Part shown: one piece after another, positions 8,866 through 19,183 of the stretch
Layout of the letters: the number at the start of each line of letters is the position of its first letter
Numbering within the stretch: the stretch's first letter is position 1
Source of the DNA: Cereibacter azotoformans
GTDB taxonomy: Bacteria; Pseudomonadota; Alphaproteobacteria; Rhodobacterales; Rhodobacteraceae
Direction: 5' to 3'
DNA length: 64,000 nucleotides
NCBI GenBank assembly: GCA_017599285.1
Contig: JAGFXX010000001.1
Coordinates: 2,880,501 to 2,944,500, forward strand
Notes under the pieces: generated by a model
Seen by the model: the letters and a program-made list of their open reading frames with translations, nothing else
Database searches by the model: none
Told to the model about the DNA's origin: nothing
Position numbers and translations under genes: made by a program

Positions 8866-10062
8866 TCAGCCCGGTTCGGATCTGAGGGGGCGGATTGCGG
8901 AGGGCAGAGGCTCGGGCGGTGGCCGGGGGATCGGATCGGCCTCCTCGGCCTCGGCGATGTCGATCTCGCGCTGCCACTCGCGCCACATCGAGACGAGCAG
9001 CGCCATCAGCACCGGGCCCACGAACAGGCCGACGATGCCCATGGTCTCGATCCCGCCGACAAGGCCGAAGAAGGTGGGCAGGAAGGGCAGCTTGACCGGC
9101 CCGCCGACGAGCACCGGACGGATGGTCTTGTCCACGATGAACAGCTCGATCGTGCCCCAGAGGAAGAGGCCGAGCCCCGCCCAGGGCGAGCCGCTGGCCG
9201 CGAGATAGGAGGAGGCGGCGACGACGCAGAACGGAGCGCCCCCCGGCACCAGCGCCATGAAACCCGTGATGACGCCCAGCGTCACCGGCGAGGGCATCCC
9301 GGCGATCCAGTAGGCGGTGCCGAGCACCACGCCCTCGCCCATCGCGATCAGCGTCATGCCGGTCACGGTCGAACTGATCGTGGCCGGCACCACGCGCGAG
9401 ATCCTGTCCCACCGGTCGGGCAGGATGCGGCTGCCCACGCGGTCCACCTGCGCCGCGATCCGCTCGCCGTCGCGGTAGAAGATGAAGAGCGCGATCAGCA
9501 TGAAGAGCAGCGTCAGCGCGAGGTGGAAGGCGAGCGTGCCCGCCGTCAGGATCCCGCGCGAGATCGTGCCGATGTTGGCGCCCGAGACGAGTTGGACCAT
9601 CTCGCTGATCGCGCCCGGCTCGCCGATATAGGCGCGCCACTTCTCGCCGATCCAGGGCCCGACATGGGGCAGCGTCTCGAGCCAGACCGGCGGCGGTGCA
9701 CCGAGGCTGTTGGTGTTGATCGCCCAGCCGATCCAGGACTGCAACTCACGGAAGGCATAGAGCAGCGCCATCATGACCGGGATCACAAGAAAGCCCACGA
9801 TCATCATCAGCAGCAAGGCCCCAGCCCCGGCGCGGCCGATCGGCAGCGACCGCTCGAGCCTCTGCAGCAGCGGCCAGCTTGCGAAGGCGATGATGACAGC
9901 CGCCAGCACCGGCACGAGGAAGCCGTGGAAGAAATAGACCGACGCCGCCAGAATCAGCAGGAGCAGCCAGCGCGCCGCCGAAATGTCGGTGATGAGCGGC
10001 TTGCGTGCGCGTTTGAGCCGATCCTGTCGGTCACTCAGCGCTTCGGATTTCGTCTCGTTCAT
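8866..10062 (-). CDS. AI-2E family transporter (PerM/YhhT-like membrane protein)
   Basis: 398 residues with several hydrophobic spans: an N-terminal pair ([19 protein letters not shown] and the next), one near residues 75-100, and a C-terminal set including [33 protein letters not shown] and a final [19 protein letters not shown]. The GGAPF and [21 protein letters not shown] regions are typical of the AI-2E/UPF0118 exporter family. Known members export autoinducer-2 or act in ion or pH homeostasis; the substrate here is unknown. A charged N-terminus of about 30 residues precedes the first span. Confidence 0.88.
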   Translation of the reverse strand: MNETKSEALSDRQDRLKRARKPLITDISAARWLLLLILAASVYFFHGFLVPVLAAVIIAFASWPLLQRLERSLPIGRAGAGALLLMMIVGFLVIPVMMALLYAFRELQSWIGWAINTNSLGAPPPVWLETLPHVGPWIGEKWRAYIGEPGAISEMVQLVSGANIGTISRGILTAGTLAFHLALTLLFMLIALFIFYRDGERIAAQVDRVGSRILPDRWDRISRVVPATISSTVTGMTLIAMGEGVVLGTAYWIAGMPSPVTLGVITGFMALVPGGAPFCVVAASSYLAASGSPWAGLGLFLWGTIELFIVDKTIRPVLVGGPVKLPFLPTFFGLVGGIETMGIVGLFVGPVLMALLVSMWREWQREIDIAEAEEADPIPRPPPEPLPSAIRPLRSEPG

Positions 10063-10176
10063 CGCGGTGCCGGCCGTGCCTCCCTGGTGGCGACTGGGCG
10101 CCGCCAGATCCTATTTAAGCAAAGATCGGCAGGATGCACCTCCGCAGGCGCGGTTCGAGACGAAAAAACAGGTGGC

Positions 10177-11523
10177 TCAGGCGGTGCGCCTGCGCTCCTG
10201 CCGCGCCGAGAGGCGGGTCATGACGCTGGGCATGACATTGGCCAGCAGGAAGTCGGGGTTGATCCGCTTGCCGCAGAACTGCGAGGCCGGCATGCGGCAG
10301 GCCCGCATCGAGCAGCATTCGGCGTTGTGCGGGCACGCCACGCCCGCCACCGAAGCCGTCAGTTGCGACAGATGCCGGAAGCCGGCATCGGCGCCGGCCT
10401 CCTTCAGCATCGACGGCGCCAGCTGCGCCAGCCCGCCGCCGATCAGGATCCGCTGCTCGGGCAGGTCCCGGCGGGCGCGCAGCGCCGCGATCAGCCGCAG
10501 CGTCTCGCGGTCATGGTCGGTCCCTTCGAGAAGGCTGGGCGCCACGACCAGCGTCGCGGTGCGCGTGGCCCTGAGCCGCCCGATCAGATCCTCGGCGCTT
10601 TCGGGGTGAAGGATCGAGGTGGACCAGCCCGCCGCGCGCAGCATCTCGCCGGCAAGCGCCGCCTCGAGGATCGGCGTCTGCCCCGGAACGGCGGTCACGG
10701 TCACCGCGCCCACGCTGTTCTGCGGGTCGGGGAGGTGGTGGATGCGCCGAAGCACCATCTGCAGGGCCGAGCAGGCAAGCGTCAGGCGCAGCCGCGTCGT
10801 GCGGTCCTCGGCCAGGTCGCGCAGCATCCGCTCGGCGCAGGTTTCGTAGAGGCGGGCAAAGTCGGCCGCCGTCGGCGCATGGGCGCGCAGCAGCGACTCG
10901 ATCTCGGCGATGCGGCCGAGCGGGTCGGCCAGGAGCAGGTCACACAGCCGCGCGACCGCCTCGGCCCGGGCCGAGCGGCGGGCCGGTCCGTCGTGCAGCG
11001 GGTAGATGGTGGCGGTGCCCTCGTCCATCTCGGAGGCAAGGCTGCGGGCAGCGCAGACCTCGGAAAGGAAATGGCCCACGGTGGCGATCCTGTCGAAGGA
11101 GAGACTGTCGGTGCCCTCGGGCAGCAGGCTGCGGCCCACGGCGACGATCTGCCGGCCGTCGGTGATCCCGAGGCTGCGCAGGTCGCTTTCGGGGCAGGAG
11201 AGCTGCATGTGCCATCCGGCAAAGCGGCGCTCGGTGGCGGGTTCCTTCGCCAGCAGTTCGAACCCGGAATGGCGCCCGTCCCGCAGGATGCCGTCGAGAA
11301 GCCCGTTCACCGCATCGGCCGGCCCTTCGAGCCACTGCAGGAAGCGGCCGTCCGCATAGAAGAGCGCGCCGGTGATCTGCAGTTCGGCGTTTCGCCGGCG
11401 CGAGGCTTCGACGATGTCGATGAGATCGCCCATGGTGAGGCTGGGGGCCGCGAGGCTGCGGTAACAGCAAGAGATCAGATCCGAGCCCGCCATCGCGACC
11501 TTCGCCTCTCGTTCCTTGACCAT
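10177..11523 (-). CDS. appA: AppA-type BLUF blue-light photoreceptor and PpsR antirepressor
   Basis: 448 residues. Residues about 14-110 are a BLUF flavin domain with the key positions in place: CCYRS (Tyr for flavin hydrogen bonding), NAELQITGALFY (Asn), FLQWLEG (the photoactive Gln) and FAGWHMQL (Trp/Met). A middle SCHIC/cobalamin-binding-like domain follows, and the C-terminus carries a Cys-rich cluster (CPHNAECCSMRACRMPASQF). This is the architecture of R. sphaeroides AppA, which releases PpsR repression in response to light and redox. Start GTC-preceding ATG 11523 has a GGGGCGAGGG upstream and puts ten residues before the MAGSDL core, as in the known protein. It likely acts on the PpsR sites at 1685-1727. 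Confidence 0.95.
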   Translation of the reverse strand: MVKEREAKVAMAGSDLISCCYRSLAAPSLTMGDLIDIVEASRRRNAELQITGALFYADGRFLQWLEGPADAVNGLLDGILRDGRHSGFELLAKEPATERRFAGWHMQLSCPESDLRSLGITDGRQIVAVGRSLLPEGTDSLSFDRIATVGHFLSEVCAARSLASEMDEGTATIYPLHDGPARRSARAEAVARLCDLLLADPLGRIAEIESLLRAHAPTAADFARLYETCAERMLRDLAEDRTTRLRLTLACSALQMVLRRIHHLPDPQNSVGAVTVTAVPGQTPILEAALAGEMLRAAGWSTSILHPESAEDLIGRLRATRTATLVVAPSLLEGTDHDRETLRLIAALRARRDLPEQRILIGGGLAQLAPSMLKEAGADAGFRHLSQLTASVAGVACPHNAECCSMRACRMPASQFCGKRINPDFLLANVMPSVMTRLSARQERRRTA

Positions 11524-11988
11524 CCCTCGCCCCTTAATGCCGTGGGGATTCAGAAACAACCTTGCCCTCGGCGCAGGCCACCGCCTGCGTCAATTCGCCT
11601 GATCCGTCTCTGTCCTGCTGCTCTCCGGGCGTTCCCGCGCCTCGGAGGATGTCGTCTTCCGGGACCTCCGGCGGCAGATGAACCTGCCCGGCGATCCGCT
11701 CGCCTCCGAACCCTGGTGTTCCAGGCGAGGGCAGGCGGTGCGGGCCATCGACGGCCGTTCCCAGCTGCATTCGCCTCACTCGCACGATGGCCGCAAGCAT
11801 CGGTTCCGACAGGGATCGAGTCAAGGATCGGTCGGGGGGGTGCGTCAACATATACCTGAGATGGTCTTTTTACGCGCGGCGCGGCGCGCGCCCGCGCTGT
11901 CGCGGATGTGAGGGCCGCGACGCGTCAAACCCCTTGCGCAGCGCGGAAAACTCGGTGCCAATCAAGCCCTGCCTGAGGGAGGATGCGA
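11524..11988. other. 465-bp divergent intergenic region between appA and the chelatase gene
   Basis: No gene is supported here; the open frames lack coding character. It must contain the divergent promoters of appA and the CbiX-like gene. I found no exact TGT-N12-ACA site in my reading and no clear -10/-35 pair. Confidence 0.5.
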
Positions 11989-12690
11989 ATGGAGGATGCG
12001 GGGCCCGCCGCGGTGATCGTTGCCCATGGGCAGCCCTCGGACCCCGTGCCGGCGGCGGCCGAGATCGCCGCACTGGCGGCGGCCGTGGCAAGGCACCTGC
12101 CCGGCTGGCACGTGCGTGCGGCGACGCTGGCCGAGCCGGGGGCGCTGGCCCGCGCGGTGCAGGGGGCGCCGGGCGTCGTCTATCCGCTCTTCATGGCGGG
12201 GGGGTGGTTCACCCGCACCAACCTGCCACGCCAGCTGGCCGCCGCGGGCGGAGAGGGCTGGCGCCTCTCCGAGCCGTTCGGAACGGATCCGGCGGTCCGC
12301 GATCTGACGGTCGCCATCGCGCGTGAGGCCCTCGCCGTTGCTCGGGCGCCTGCGATCCTGCTGGCGGCGCATGGCTCCTTTCGCAGCAGCGCCCCGTCCG
12401 ATGTCGCGCACGCCATGGCCGAACGGCTCGAGCAGGAGCTGGGCCTGCCCTGCAAGGCCGCCTTCATCGATCAGGAGCCGCGCATCGCGGAGGTCGCGCG
12501 GCGCATGCCGGAGGCGCTGTGCCTGCCCTTCTTCGCGGCCCGCGGAGGCCATGTGGTGAGCGACCTTCCCCAGGCTCTGGCCGAGGCGCGGTTCCGCGGC
12601 CCCGTGCTGGAGCCGGTGGGCCTCGATCCCCGTGCGCCCGCCCTGATCGCGCGGGCCATCGCCGCCCTTGGCACGGCAACGGGCGGCTAG
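11989..12690 (+). CDS. CbiX/sirohydrochlorin chelatase-like protein
   Basis: 233 residues with two halves of the class II chelatase (CbiX/CbiK) fold. The first contains AAVIVAHGQPSDP (catalytic His region) and VVYPLFMAGGWFTR; the second contains ILLAAHGSFRSS (another chelatase AHGS motif) and LCLPFFAARGGHVVSDLPQA. Family members insert Co or Fe into sirohydrochlorin or related tetrapyrroles for cobalamin, siroheme or haem d1. ATG 11989 has GGGAGG six bases upstream; ATG 11983 would touch the Shine-Dalgarno. It is divergent from appA and overlaps the convergent kinase stop by 4 bp. The metal and substrate are not determined. Confidence 0.82.
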   Translation: MEDAGPAAVIVAHGQPSDPVPAAAEIAALAAAVARHLPGWHVRAATLAEPGALARAVQGAPGVVYPLFMAGGWFTRTNLPRQLAAAGGEGWRLSEPFGTDPAVRDLTVAIAREALAVARAPAILLAAHGSFRSSAPSDVAHAMAERLEQELGLPCKAAFIDQEPRIAEVARRMPEALCLPFFAARGGHVVSDLPQALAEARFRGPVLEPVGLDPRAPALIARAIAALGTATGG

Positions 12691-15233
12691 GTCAGCGCAT
12701 CCGTCCGCTCAGGCGGAGGCCGGATCTCGGCCTCTTCGAGTGCGGCGCGCATCCGCTGCCAGAGCGGGGGCAGGGCCTCGAGATGGGCGGTCACGGGCGC
12801 GCCGGTCCGCAACGCCTCCTGCAACTGGCGCAGGCAGCGGTGGAGCGGCCCGGTGCCGAAGGTCGAGACGGCGCCGGCCATCTGGTGAACGAGCCGCCGC
12901 GCGTCCTCGGGCGCGGGCTCCGGCCCGAGCGCGCCGAGCCGGTCGAGAATCGCCTCGCCGTCGAGGATCATCTGGCGGATGAGGGCCGACAGCGCCCCCT
13001 GGCCGATCTGCCGGGCAAGCTCGTCGAGGCGCTGGATGTCGAGCGCCTCCTCGGGCGGAGGGAGGAGCGGTTCGAGCGGCTGGCGCAGCAGGCGCAAGAG
13101 CGACTCGCGGCCGACCGGCTTTTCGAGGCAGCCGTCGATGCCGGCCCGGCGCAGCGCTTCGGGGGCCGCTGCGAGCGAATGGGCCGTGACGGCAAGGATG
13201 CGAGAGCCCGCGCTCGGACCGCCGCCGTCACGGATGCGACGGGCGACCTGCAATCCGTCGAGGCCCGGCATGCTGATATCGGTCAGGATGACATCGAAAT
13301 GCCGCGCCTGCGCGGCCGTCAGCCCCTCGAGACCGCTGCGGGCCGTCAGCACCTGATGGCCGGCGCTCTCGAGGAAGTTCTGCGCGATGAAGCGGTTGAT
13401 GTCGTTGTCCTCGATGAGCAGCACCGACAGCGTCTCGCCCCCTCCCCCGGCGCGCGCCGCCGCCTCGCCACGCGCGCGCTGGAGCGGCAGGCGCAGCGTG
13501 AAGCGGCTGCCGTTGCCCGGCGCGCTTTCGACGGTCAGATCGCCGCCCATGATTCGCGCCAGCCTGCGCGCGATGCCGAGGCCGAGGCCGGTGCCGCCCG
13601 ACCGCCGCTCGTAACTGGCGTCGAGGGTCACGAAATCGTCGAAGATCTTTTCCTGGTTCTCGGGCGCGATGCCGATGCCGGTATCCAGCACCCGGATTTC
13701 CAGCGTCCCACCCATGACCTCGGTCTCGACGATGATCCGCCCGTTGCGGGTGAATTTCACCGCGTTGTTCAGCAGGTTGAGGATCACCTGCCGCAGCCGT
13801 GCCGGCTCGCCGTTCAGAAGGCCCACGGGGCCCGTGATCGCGCGAAGGTCGATCCGATTGCCCACGACCGCCGCGAATCCCGACTGGTTGGCGATGCACT
13901 CGGCCACCAGCCGGTCGAGGTCGTAATCCACCATCTCCGCCTCGGAGGGGCGGGCCTCCGAGCGGGCGATGTCCAGGACGGAATTGACGTGGTCGAGCAG
14001 GATCTGCGCCGAGGCGCGCAGCACCGAGACCAGCTCGCGCTGGCGCATGTCGAGGGGTGTCTGGTCGAGAAGCTCGACCGACCCCGCCAGACCGTTGAGC
14101 GGCGTGCGCATCTCGTGGCTCATGACGGCCAGAAAGTCCGCCCGCGCCTGTTCGCCCGCCAGCGCCTGATCGCGCGCCTCGGTCAGTTCGCGCTCGGCGC
14201 GGCGGCGGGCCGAGATGTCGCGCATGAGCGCCACGATGATGTCCTCGCCCTCGACACGCGCCGCGGCGAGCGACACTTCCACCGGAAACCGCAGCCCGTC
14301 GGCATGAACCGCCTCGAGTTCGAGCCGGAGTGGACCGTCGAGACGCGGATCCGAGGTGCGCAGGGCCTCGACCACGCGCGTGCGCTGTCGGCCCTGAAGT
14401 TCCGCCGGAAAGAGAAGCTCCATTGCGTCGGCGCCGCACAGCCTCTCGCGCTGATGGCCGAAGATGGCGAGGGTGGCGCGGTTGCAGTCGATGACCCGTC
14501 CGCTCCAGTCCGTGACGAGGATCGCATCGGCCGAGATGCGGAAGATCGCCTCCAGCCGGGCGCTGGCGCGCCGGGCCGCGTCCGCCTGCTCGCGCGAGCG
14601 GAGATAGAGCCGGAGAAGCTGAAGGGCGCCGGCCGACAGCACCAGCACCAGCGCGATGGTCAGCGCGACCAGCCTCATCAGCGAGTTGGCGATGATCTCT
14701 CGGTCCTCTGCCGCGCGCACCGCCTGGTCTTGGCTCGCCGAACTGGCGAGCCGGTCCAGCACCTCCTGCTGCTGTGGCAGGGTGCGGGCGAGGTCTGCCC
14801 GCCGCTGCGCGAGCGTCGCGTCCGGGGCAGGGATGAGCGCGGCGGCCTCGTCGGCGAAGGACTCCAGCCGGGCCATGTCGGCGGCGTAGCCGGGCTCCCA
14901 CAGAAGGGCGCTCTGGGCCAGAGCCGCCCCAAGCTGCTGGATGGGCGCCTGCAGCGCCTCGATCGCGGCGCGCGTGTCGCCGGGCGACGCGTCGCCCTCG
15001 AGCAGCCCGGCCAGCCGCTTGAGACCCGCGTCCACAACCGCGATCTCGGCCTGCACGCCGCCCGAAGCCATGAGGTCGAGCTGCTCGAACCGCCGCCGGG
15101 CATCGAGCGCCAGCGCGAGGATGACGCTGGCGCCCGCCAGCACGACGAAGACCGCGGCCGGCAGGCGGAGCTTCTGCCAGAGTCTGGGGCCGGATTCGGC
15201 CCGCCGGACATCCGTTTCGCGTCGCGCAGCCAT
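12687..15233 (-). CDS. Hybrid sensor histidine kinase (TM-PAS-HisKA-HATPase-REC-Hpt)
   Basis: 848 residues. Membrane spans lie near residues 24-44 and 185-207, flanking a periplasmic helical sensor region. A PAS domain follows (about 222-345, LEAIFRISADAILVTDWSGR), then HisKA with FLAVMSHEMRTPLNG (phospho-His near 372), an HATPase with LLNNAVKFTRNGRI and GGTGLGLGIARRLA, a receiver with LTDISMPGLDGLQ (phospho-Asp), and a C-terminal Hpt with LVHQMAGAVSTFG. This is a complete unorthodox phosphorelay of the ArcB/TorS/EvgS type. No partner response regulator gene is adjacent, so its output must be encoded elsewhere. The stimulus is unknown. Confidence 0.93.
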   Translation of the reverse strand: MAARRETDVRRAESGPRLWQKLRLPAAVFVVLAGASVILALALDARRRFEQLDLMASGGVQAEIAVVDAGLKRLAGLLEGDASPGDTRAAIEALQAPIQQLGAALAQSALLWEPGYAADMARLESFADEAAALIPAPDATLAQRRADLARTLPQQQEVLDRLASSASQDQAVRAAEDREIIANSLMRLVALTIALVLVLSAGALQLLRLYLRSREQADAARRASARLEAIFRISADAILVTDWSGRVIDCNRATLAIFGHQRERLCGADAMELLFPAELQGRQRTRVVEALRTSDPRLDGPLRLELEAVHADGLRFPVEVSLAAARVEGEDIIVALMRDISARRRAERELTEARDQALAGEQARADFLAVMSHEMRTPLNGLAGSVELLDQTPLDMRQRELVSVLRASAQILLDHVNSVLDIARSEARPSEAEMVDYDLDRLVAECIANQSGFAAVVGNRIDLRAITGPVGLLNGEPARLRQVILNLLNNAVKFTRNGRIIVETEVMGGTLEIRVLDTGIGIAPENQEKIFDDFVTLDASYERRSGGTGLGLGIARRLARIMGGDLTVESAPGNGSRFTLRLPLQRARGEAAARAGGGGETLSVLLIEDNDINRFIAQNFLESAGHQVLTARSGLEGLTAAQARHFDVILTDISMPGLDGLQVARRIRDGGGPSAGSRILAVTAHSLAAAPEALRRAGIDGCLEKPVGRESLLRLLRQPLEPLLPPPEEALDIQRLDELARQIGQGALSALIRQMILDGEAILDRLGALGPEPAPEDARRLVHQMAGAVSTFGTGPLHRCLRQLQEALRTGAPVTAHLEALPPLWQRMRAALEEAEIRPPPERTDALT

Positions 15234-15327
15234 GACCTTACCCTAGATCAGGGCCCGAGGCCGATCCAGTCTGCAGGAGGCCGCGGCCGACGACCGGCCA
15301 AAGATGTGATCAGGGCAGGCCGCGCCG

Positions 15328-16734
15328 TCACACGGTATGGAGGTAGAGGTCGTAGTCCACGTCCGGGATCGTCCGCGCGACGCGGGCGTATTCCGCCTCC
15401 TTGATGGCGGTGAAGGTGCGGTGCATGTCCGGCCCCAGCGCCTCGCGCAGGAAGGCGGAATGGCGGGCCGCCGCGATCGCGCTGCGCCAGCAGGTCGGGA
15501 TGGGCTGGGTGTCGCCCGGATCCTCGTAGCCGTTGCCGGTGGTCTCGGGGCCGGGGTCGATCTGCTGCTCGAGCCCGCGGCGGATGCCCGCAAGAACGGT
15601 GGCCGCCACCAGATAGGGGTTGGCGTCCACGCCGGCCGGACGGTGCTCGATCCGCCGGGCGCGGATGTCGCCCGCCGGGATCCGCAGCGCGACCGACCGG
15701 TTGTTCACGCCCCAGGTCGGCGAGACCGGCGCGTAGCTCTGGCTTGCGAAGCGGCGCCACGAGTTGGCGTGGGGGGCGAAGACCAGCATCGACTCGCCCA
15801 TCGTCTCGCGCAGGCCGCCGAGCGCGTGCAGGATCGCGCGCGACCACTGGCCCTCGGTCTCCTCGACGAAGATGTTGCGTCCCTCGCGGTCGCAGAGCGA
15901 AACATGCAGGTGCATCCCCGAGCCCGCGTAGCTTTCCACGGGCTTGGCCATGAAACAGGCCGTGACGCCGTGCCGCCGCGCATGCGCCCGCACGATCCGT
16001 TTCAGCCGCATCAGATCGTCGGCCGCCTGAAGCACGTCGGTGCGGTAGTGCAGGGTCAGCTCGTACTGCCCCGGCGCATATTCCGAGATCATCGTCTCGG
16101 CCGTGATCCCGGCCTTTTCGGCGCCAGCATAGATGTCGGAGAAGAGCGGCATCATCCCGTGCAGGTGATCGACCGAATAGACCTCGGTCTTGCGGCTCAT
16201 GCGGCCGTCGAGCACGTCGGCGGCCGGCTGCACCCGTTCGTCGGGCCCGCGCTCGTTGGCCAGCAGGAAGAACTCCAGCTCGAAGGCGGCGGAGGGGTAG
16301 AGGCCGAGGTCCGCCAGCGCCTCGACCTGCCGGGCGAGCGCGTGGCGCGGGTCCGAACTCATGGGCCGGCCGTCGAGGTCATACATGGACATGAAGACTT
16401 CGCCCCGCGACGGGGTGGTGCCGTGCAACGGCACCAGCGTCCCCGGGATCGGCCAGGCGCGCAGGTCGCCGTCGCCCTGATCCCAGATCAGGCCGGTCTC
16501 GTGTACATCCTCGCCGCAGATGTCGAGGCCGAGGATCGAGATCGGCAGGTGTCGCCCGCCCTTGTAGAAGGACAGAAGCTCGTGCCGCCGGATGATCTTG
16601 CCCCGCCCGATGCCGTTGGCGTCGTGCAGGATGATGTCGAAGGCCTCGATCTCGGGGTGCTGGGCCAGAAAGGCCTCGGCCTCGGCGAGGGTCGAACCGG
16701 AGGGGCTGGGTTGGTCGGTCATCGGTGCGGTCAC
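15328..16734 (-). CDS. Glutamine synthetase-family ligase, gamma-glutamylputrescine synthetase-like
   Basis: 468 residues of the GS fold, type III/PuuA-like. Visible are FELEFFLLANERGP (metal-binding Glu), ETMISEYAPGQYELTLHYR, GSGMHLHVSLCD (metal and ATP His), FAPHANSWRRF, and NRSVALRIPAG (Arg finger region). It lacks the adenylylation loop Tyr of GlnA, and its N-terminus has the short catabolic-ligase form. PuuA-type enzymes glutamylate putrescine or other amines. It overlaps the preceding aminotransferase stop by 4 bp, so the two are coupled and probably share an amine or amino-acid catabolic pathway. The start could also be the internal ATG at 16722. Confidence 0.85.
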   Translation of the reverse strand: MTAPMTDQPSPSGSTLAEAEAFLAQHPEIEAFDIILHDANGIGRGKIIRRHELLSFYKGGRHLPISILGLDICGEDVHETGLIWDQGDGDLRAWPIPGTLVPLHGTTPSRGEVFMSMYDLDGRPMSSDPRHALARQVEALADLGLYPSAAFELEFFLLANERGPDERVQPAADVLDGRMSRKTEVYSVDHLHGMMPLFSDIYAGAEKAGITAETMISEYAPGQYELTLHYRTDVLQAADDLMRLKRIVRAHARRHGVTACFMAKPVESYAGSGMHLHVSLCDREGRNIFVEETEGQWSRAILHALGGLRETMGESMLVFAPHANSWRRFASQSYAPVSPTWGVNNRSVALRIPAGDIRARRIEHRPAGVDANPYLVAATVLAGIRRGLEQQIDPGPETTGNGYEDPGDTQPIPTCWRSAIAAARHSAFLREALGPDMHRTFTAIKEAEYARVARTIPDVDYDLYLHTV

Positions 16735-18104
16735 GCGAAAAGCTCGGTCAGGATGGCGTCAAAGGCGGTGATCAGGCGGTCGATCTGGCGGTTCCGGGTG
16801 ACGGGGCTCACCAGCATCATGTTGTGGAACGGTGCGATCAGCGAGCCGCGGTTCAAAAGCCCCAGATGCACCGCGGCCTCGAGGCGCGGGTGATGGGCCC
16901 GCGCGGCCTCACTCCCGTTGCGCAGCGGGCCCGGAGCGCAGATGAACTCGACCCGCGCGCCGACCCGGACGACATGCCAGGGCGCCTCGACGCGCGAGAT
17001 CACGGCCGAGAGGCCCCTGGCCAGCCGGTCCGAGCCCTTCTCCATCCGGGCGTAGGCCTCGGGGGTCATCACCTCGCTCAGGGTGGCGCAGAGGCAGGCG
17101 AACTGCATCGGATTGGCCGCGAGGGTCGTGCCCATGCCGCTGTGCCCCTCGGGGCGCGCCGCGTCATAGGCGGCAAAGCGCGCGGCAAGATCCGGCGTCA
17201 GGCCCCAGACCGCGGCGGGCATCCCGCCCGCCACGCACTTGCCCACCACGAGGATGTCCGGCGACAGGCTGTGCACCCGTCCATAGCCGCCGAGGCCCGA
17301 CGAAAGCGTGTGCGTCTCATCGAGGATCAGCACCGCCCCGTAGCGCCGCGAGAGCGTGCGGAGCGCGTCGTGAAAGCCCGCTTCGGGCAGCACCATGCAG
17401 GAGTTGGTCATCACCGGCTCGGTGAGGATCGCGGCGATCTCGCCCGTGGCCAGCGCCGCCTCGACGGCCCCGATGTCGTTGAACTCCACCGCGACGGCCT
17501 TCGAGGCGAGATCCGCCACCTGCCCCACGAGGCCCGGCCGCGGCCGGGTGCGCCCGCCCTCGAGCATCACCATCGTGTCGTCCACGGTCCCGTGGTAGCA
17601 GCCGTTGAAGACCAGCACCTTGCGCCGTCCGGTCACCGCCCGGGCCACGCGCAGCGCGAATCGGTTGGCGTCGCTGGCGCTGAGCGCCACCTGCCAGCGG
17701 AACTCGCCGAAGGTGCGCCTGAGAAGGCGGCCCGCCTCGAGAGCGGCGGCGGTGGGCAGCATGTAGGTCAGCCCGTGCCGCGCCTGCCGGCGGATCGCCT
17801 TCGCGACCGGCGGGGGCGAGTGGCCGAACATCGAGCCCGTGTCGCCAAGGCAGAAATCATCCAGCCTGTGACCGTCGAGGTCGATGAGATGCGAGCCCGA
17901 AGCCTCGGCCGCCACCAGCGGAAAGGGCGAGGGCCAGTCCTTCATCCAGTGCATCGGAACCCCGCCGAGCCAGCCCGAGGCGCCGCCCTGCAGCGCCGCG
18001 CGCGAACGCGGATGGGCCTGTTCGAAGGCGGCGGTCTCTCGGGCGAGGAAGGCCGCGATCCGCCCGTCGAGCACGCCGGCCGTCCGCGTCACCGCCTCGA
18101 TCAT
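16731..18104 (-). CDS. Class III (PLP-dependent) aminotransferase
   Basis: 457 residues of the glutamate-1-semialdehyde aminomutase/omega-aminotransferase group. The PLP site is seen as VLILDETHTLSSG (Asp contacting pyridine N) and ILVVGKCVAGGMPAA (Schiff-base Lys). The upstream region includes HRLDDFCLGDTGSMFGHSPP and FNGCYHGTVDDTMVM, the latter being typical GSAM-like sequence. Translational coupling to the PuuA-like ligase suggests a role in amine or amino acid catabolism; a true haem-pathway GSAM is unlikely. It ends 4 bp inside the next gene and starts 4 bp inside purK, so the run purE-purK-aminotransferase-ligase may be one transcript. Confidence 0.87.
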   Translation of the reverse strand: MIEAVTRTAGVLDGRIAAFLARETAAFEQAHPRSRAALQGGASGWLGGVPMHWMKDWPSPFPLVAAEASGSHLIDLDGHRLDDFCLGDTGSMFGHSPPPVAKAIRRQARHGLTYMLPTAAALEAGRLLRRTFGEFRWQVALSASDANRFALRVARAVTGRRKVLVFNGCYHGTVDDTMVMLEGGRTRPRPGLVGQVADLASKAVAVEFNDIGAVEAALATGEIAAILTEPVMTNSCMVLPEAGFHDALRTLSRRYGAVLILDETHTLSSGLGGYGRVHSLSPDILVVGKCVAGGMPAAVWGLTPDLAARFAAYDAARPEGHSGMGTTLAANPMQFACLCATLSEVMTPEAYARMEKGSDRLARGLSAVISRVEAPWHVVRVGARVEFICAPGPLRNGSEAARAHHPRLEAAVHLGLLNRGSLIAPFHNMMLVSPVTRNRQIDRLITAFDAILTELFA

Positions 18105-19183
18105 GCCCCCGCCACCGGGCGGAGGATGCGGTTCACATGCCCCATCTTGCGGCCGGGCCGCGCCTCGGCCTTGCCGTAGAGGTGGATCGCGGTGTTCCGC
18201 TCCAGCGCAAGCGCGGGCACGCGCGCCACGTCATGGCCGATCAGGTTCTCCATCTCGACATCCGCAAAGCGCGAACCGTCGCCCAGCGGCCAGCCGGCCA
18301 CCGCGCGGATATGCTGCTCGAACTGGTCCACCGCGCAGCCGTTCTGCGTCCAGTGGCCCGAGTTGTGGACCCGCGGCGCGATCTCGTTCACCAGAAGCGC
18401 CTCGGGCGTCACGAACAGTTCCACCCCCATGACGCCCACATAGTCGAGCGCGTTCAGGATCCGCCCGGCCAGCAGCACCGCGTCGGTGCGCTGCGAGGCG
18501 GTGAGGCGGGCGGGGACGGTGGTCGTGTGCAGGATGCCCGAGAGATGGACGTTCTCGCCCGGCTCATAGACCGCCACCGACCCGTCGCGCCCGCGCGCCG
18601 CGATGACCGAGACCTCGTGGGTGAAGCGGACGAAGCCTTCCAGCACGGCCGGCTGCCCACCCATCGCGGCAAAGGCCTCGGCCGCGTCGTCGGGCTCCAT
18701 GATCCGGGCCTGCCCCTTGCCGTCATAGCCGAGCCGGGTGGTCTTGAGGATCGCGGGCGTGCCGATGCCGTGGATCGCCGCCTCGAGATCCTCGCGGGTG
18801 GCGACGGGCCGGAAGGGCGCGACCGAGAGGCCGAGGCCGGTCAGGAAGCCCTTCTCCTCCAGCCGGTCCTGACTGACGGCGAGGGCGCGACGGTTCGGAT
18901 GGATCGGCTTCAGCGCCTCGAGCAGGTCGAGCGCCGAGGTCGGGATGTTCTCGAACTCGTAGGTGATGACATCGACCGCGGCCGCAAAGGCCCGCAGCGC
19001 GGCCTCATCCTCGTAGGGGGCCGTCGTGACCGCATGGGCCACGTCCGCGGCCGGCGGGTTCGCCCCCGGCTCGAACACATGGGTGCGGAAGCCCAGCCGC
19101 GAGGCCGCGACCGACAGCATCCGCCCGAGCTGGCCCCCGCCAAGGATGCCGATGGTGGCTCCGGGGTGCAGGCGGTCAGTCAT
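18101..19183 (-). CDS. purK: N5-carboxyaminoimidazole ribonucleotide synthase
   Basis: 360-residue ATP-grasp enzyme that carboxylates AIR to N5-CAIR in purine synthesis. The N-terminus [20 protein letters not shown] is diagnostic. [17 protein letters not shown] is the ATP-grasp lid region, and [17 protein letters not shown] the C-terminal catalytic segment. It overlaps purE by 8 bp and follows it on the same strand, the standard purEK arrangement. Length is normal. Confidence 0.97.
   Translation of the reverse strand: MTDRLHPGATIGILGGGQLGRMLSVAASRLGFRTHVFEPGANPPAADVAHAVTTAPYEDEAALRAFAAAVDVITYEFENIPTSALDLLEALKPIHPNRRALAVSQDRLEEKGFLTGLGLSVAPFRPVATREDLEAAIHGIGTPAILKTTRLGYDGKGQARIMEPDDAAEAFAAMGGQPAVLEGFVRFTHEVSVIAARGRDGSVAVYEPGENVHLSGILHTTTVPARLTASQRTDAVLLAGRILNALDYVGVMGVELFVTPEALLVNEIAPRVHNSGHWTQNGCAVDQFEQHIRAVAGWPLGDGSRFADVEMENLIGHDVARVPALALERNTAIHLYGKAEARPGRKMGHVNRILRPVAGA

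Noticed and set aside
8764-11859. Very long plus-strand open frames (over 1000 codons) across the 8.8-11.9 kb and 12.5-15.4 kb regions
   Set aside because: They are antisense shadows of recognised genes (AI-2E transporter, appA, histidine kinase), caused by high GC; the amino acid composition is Arg/Gly/Ala-rich with no domains.
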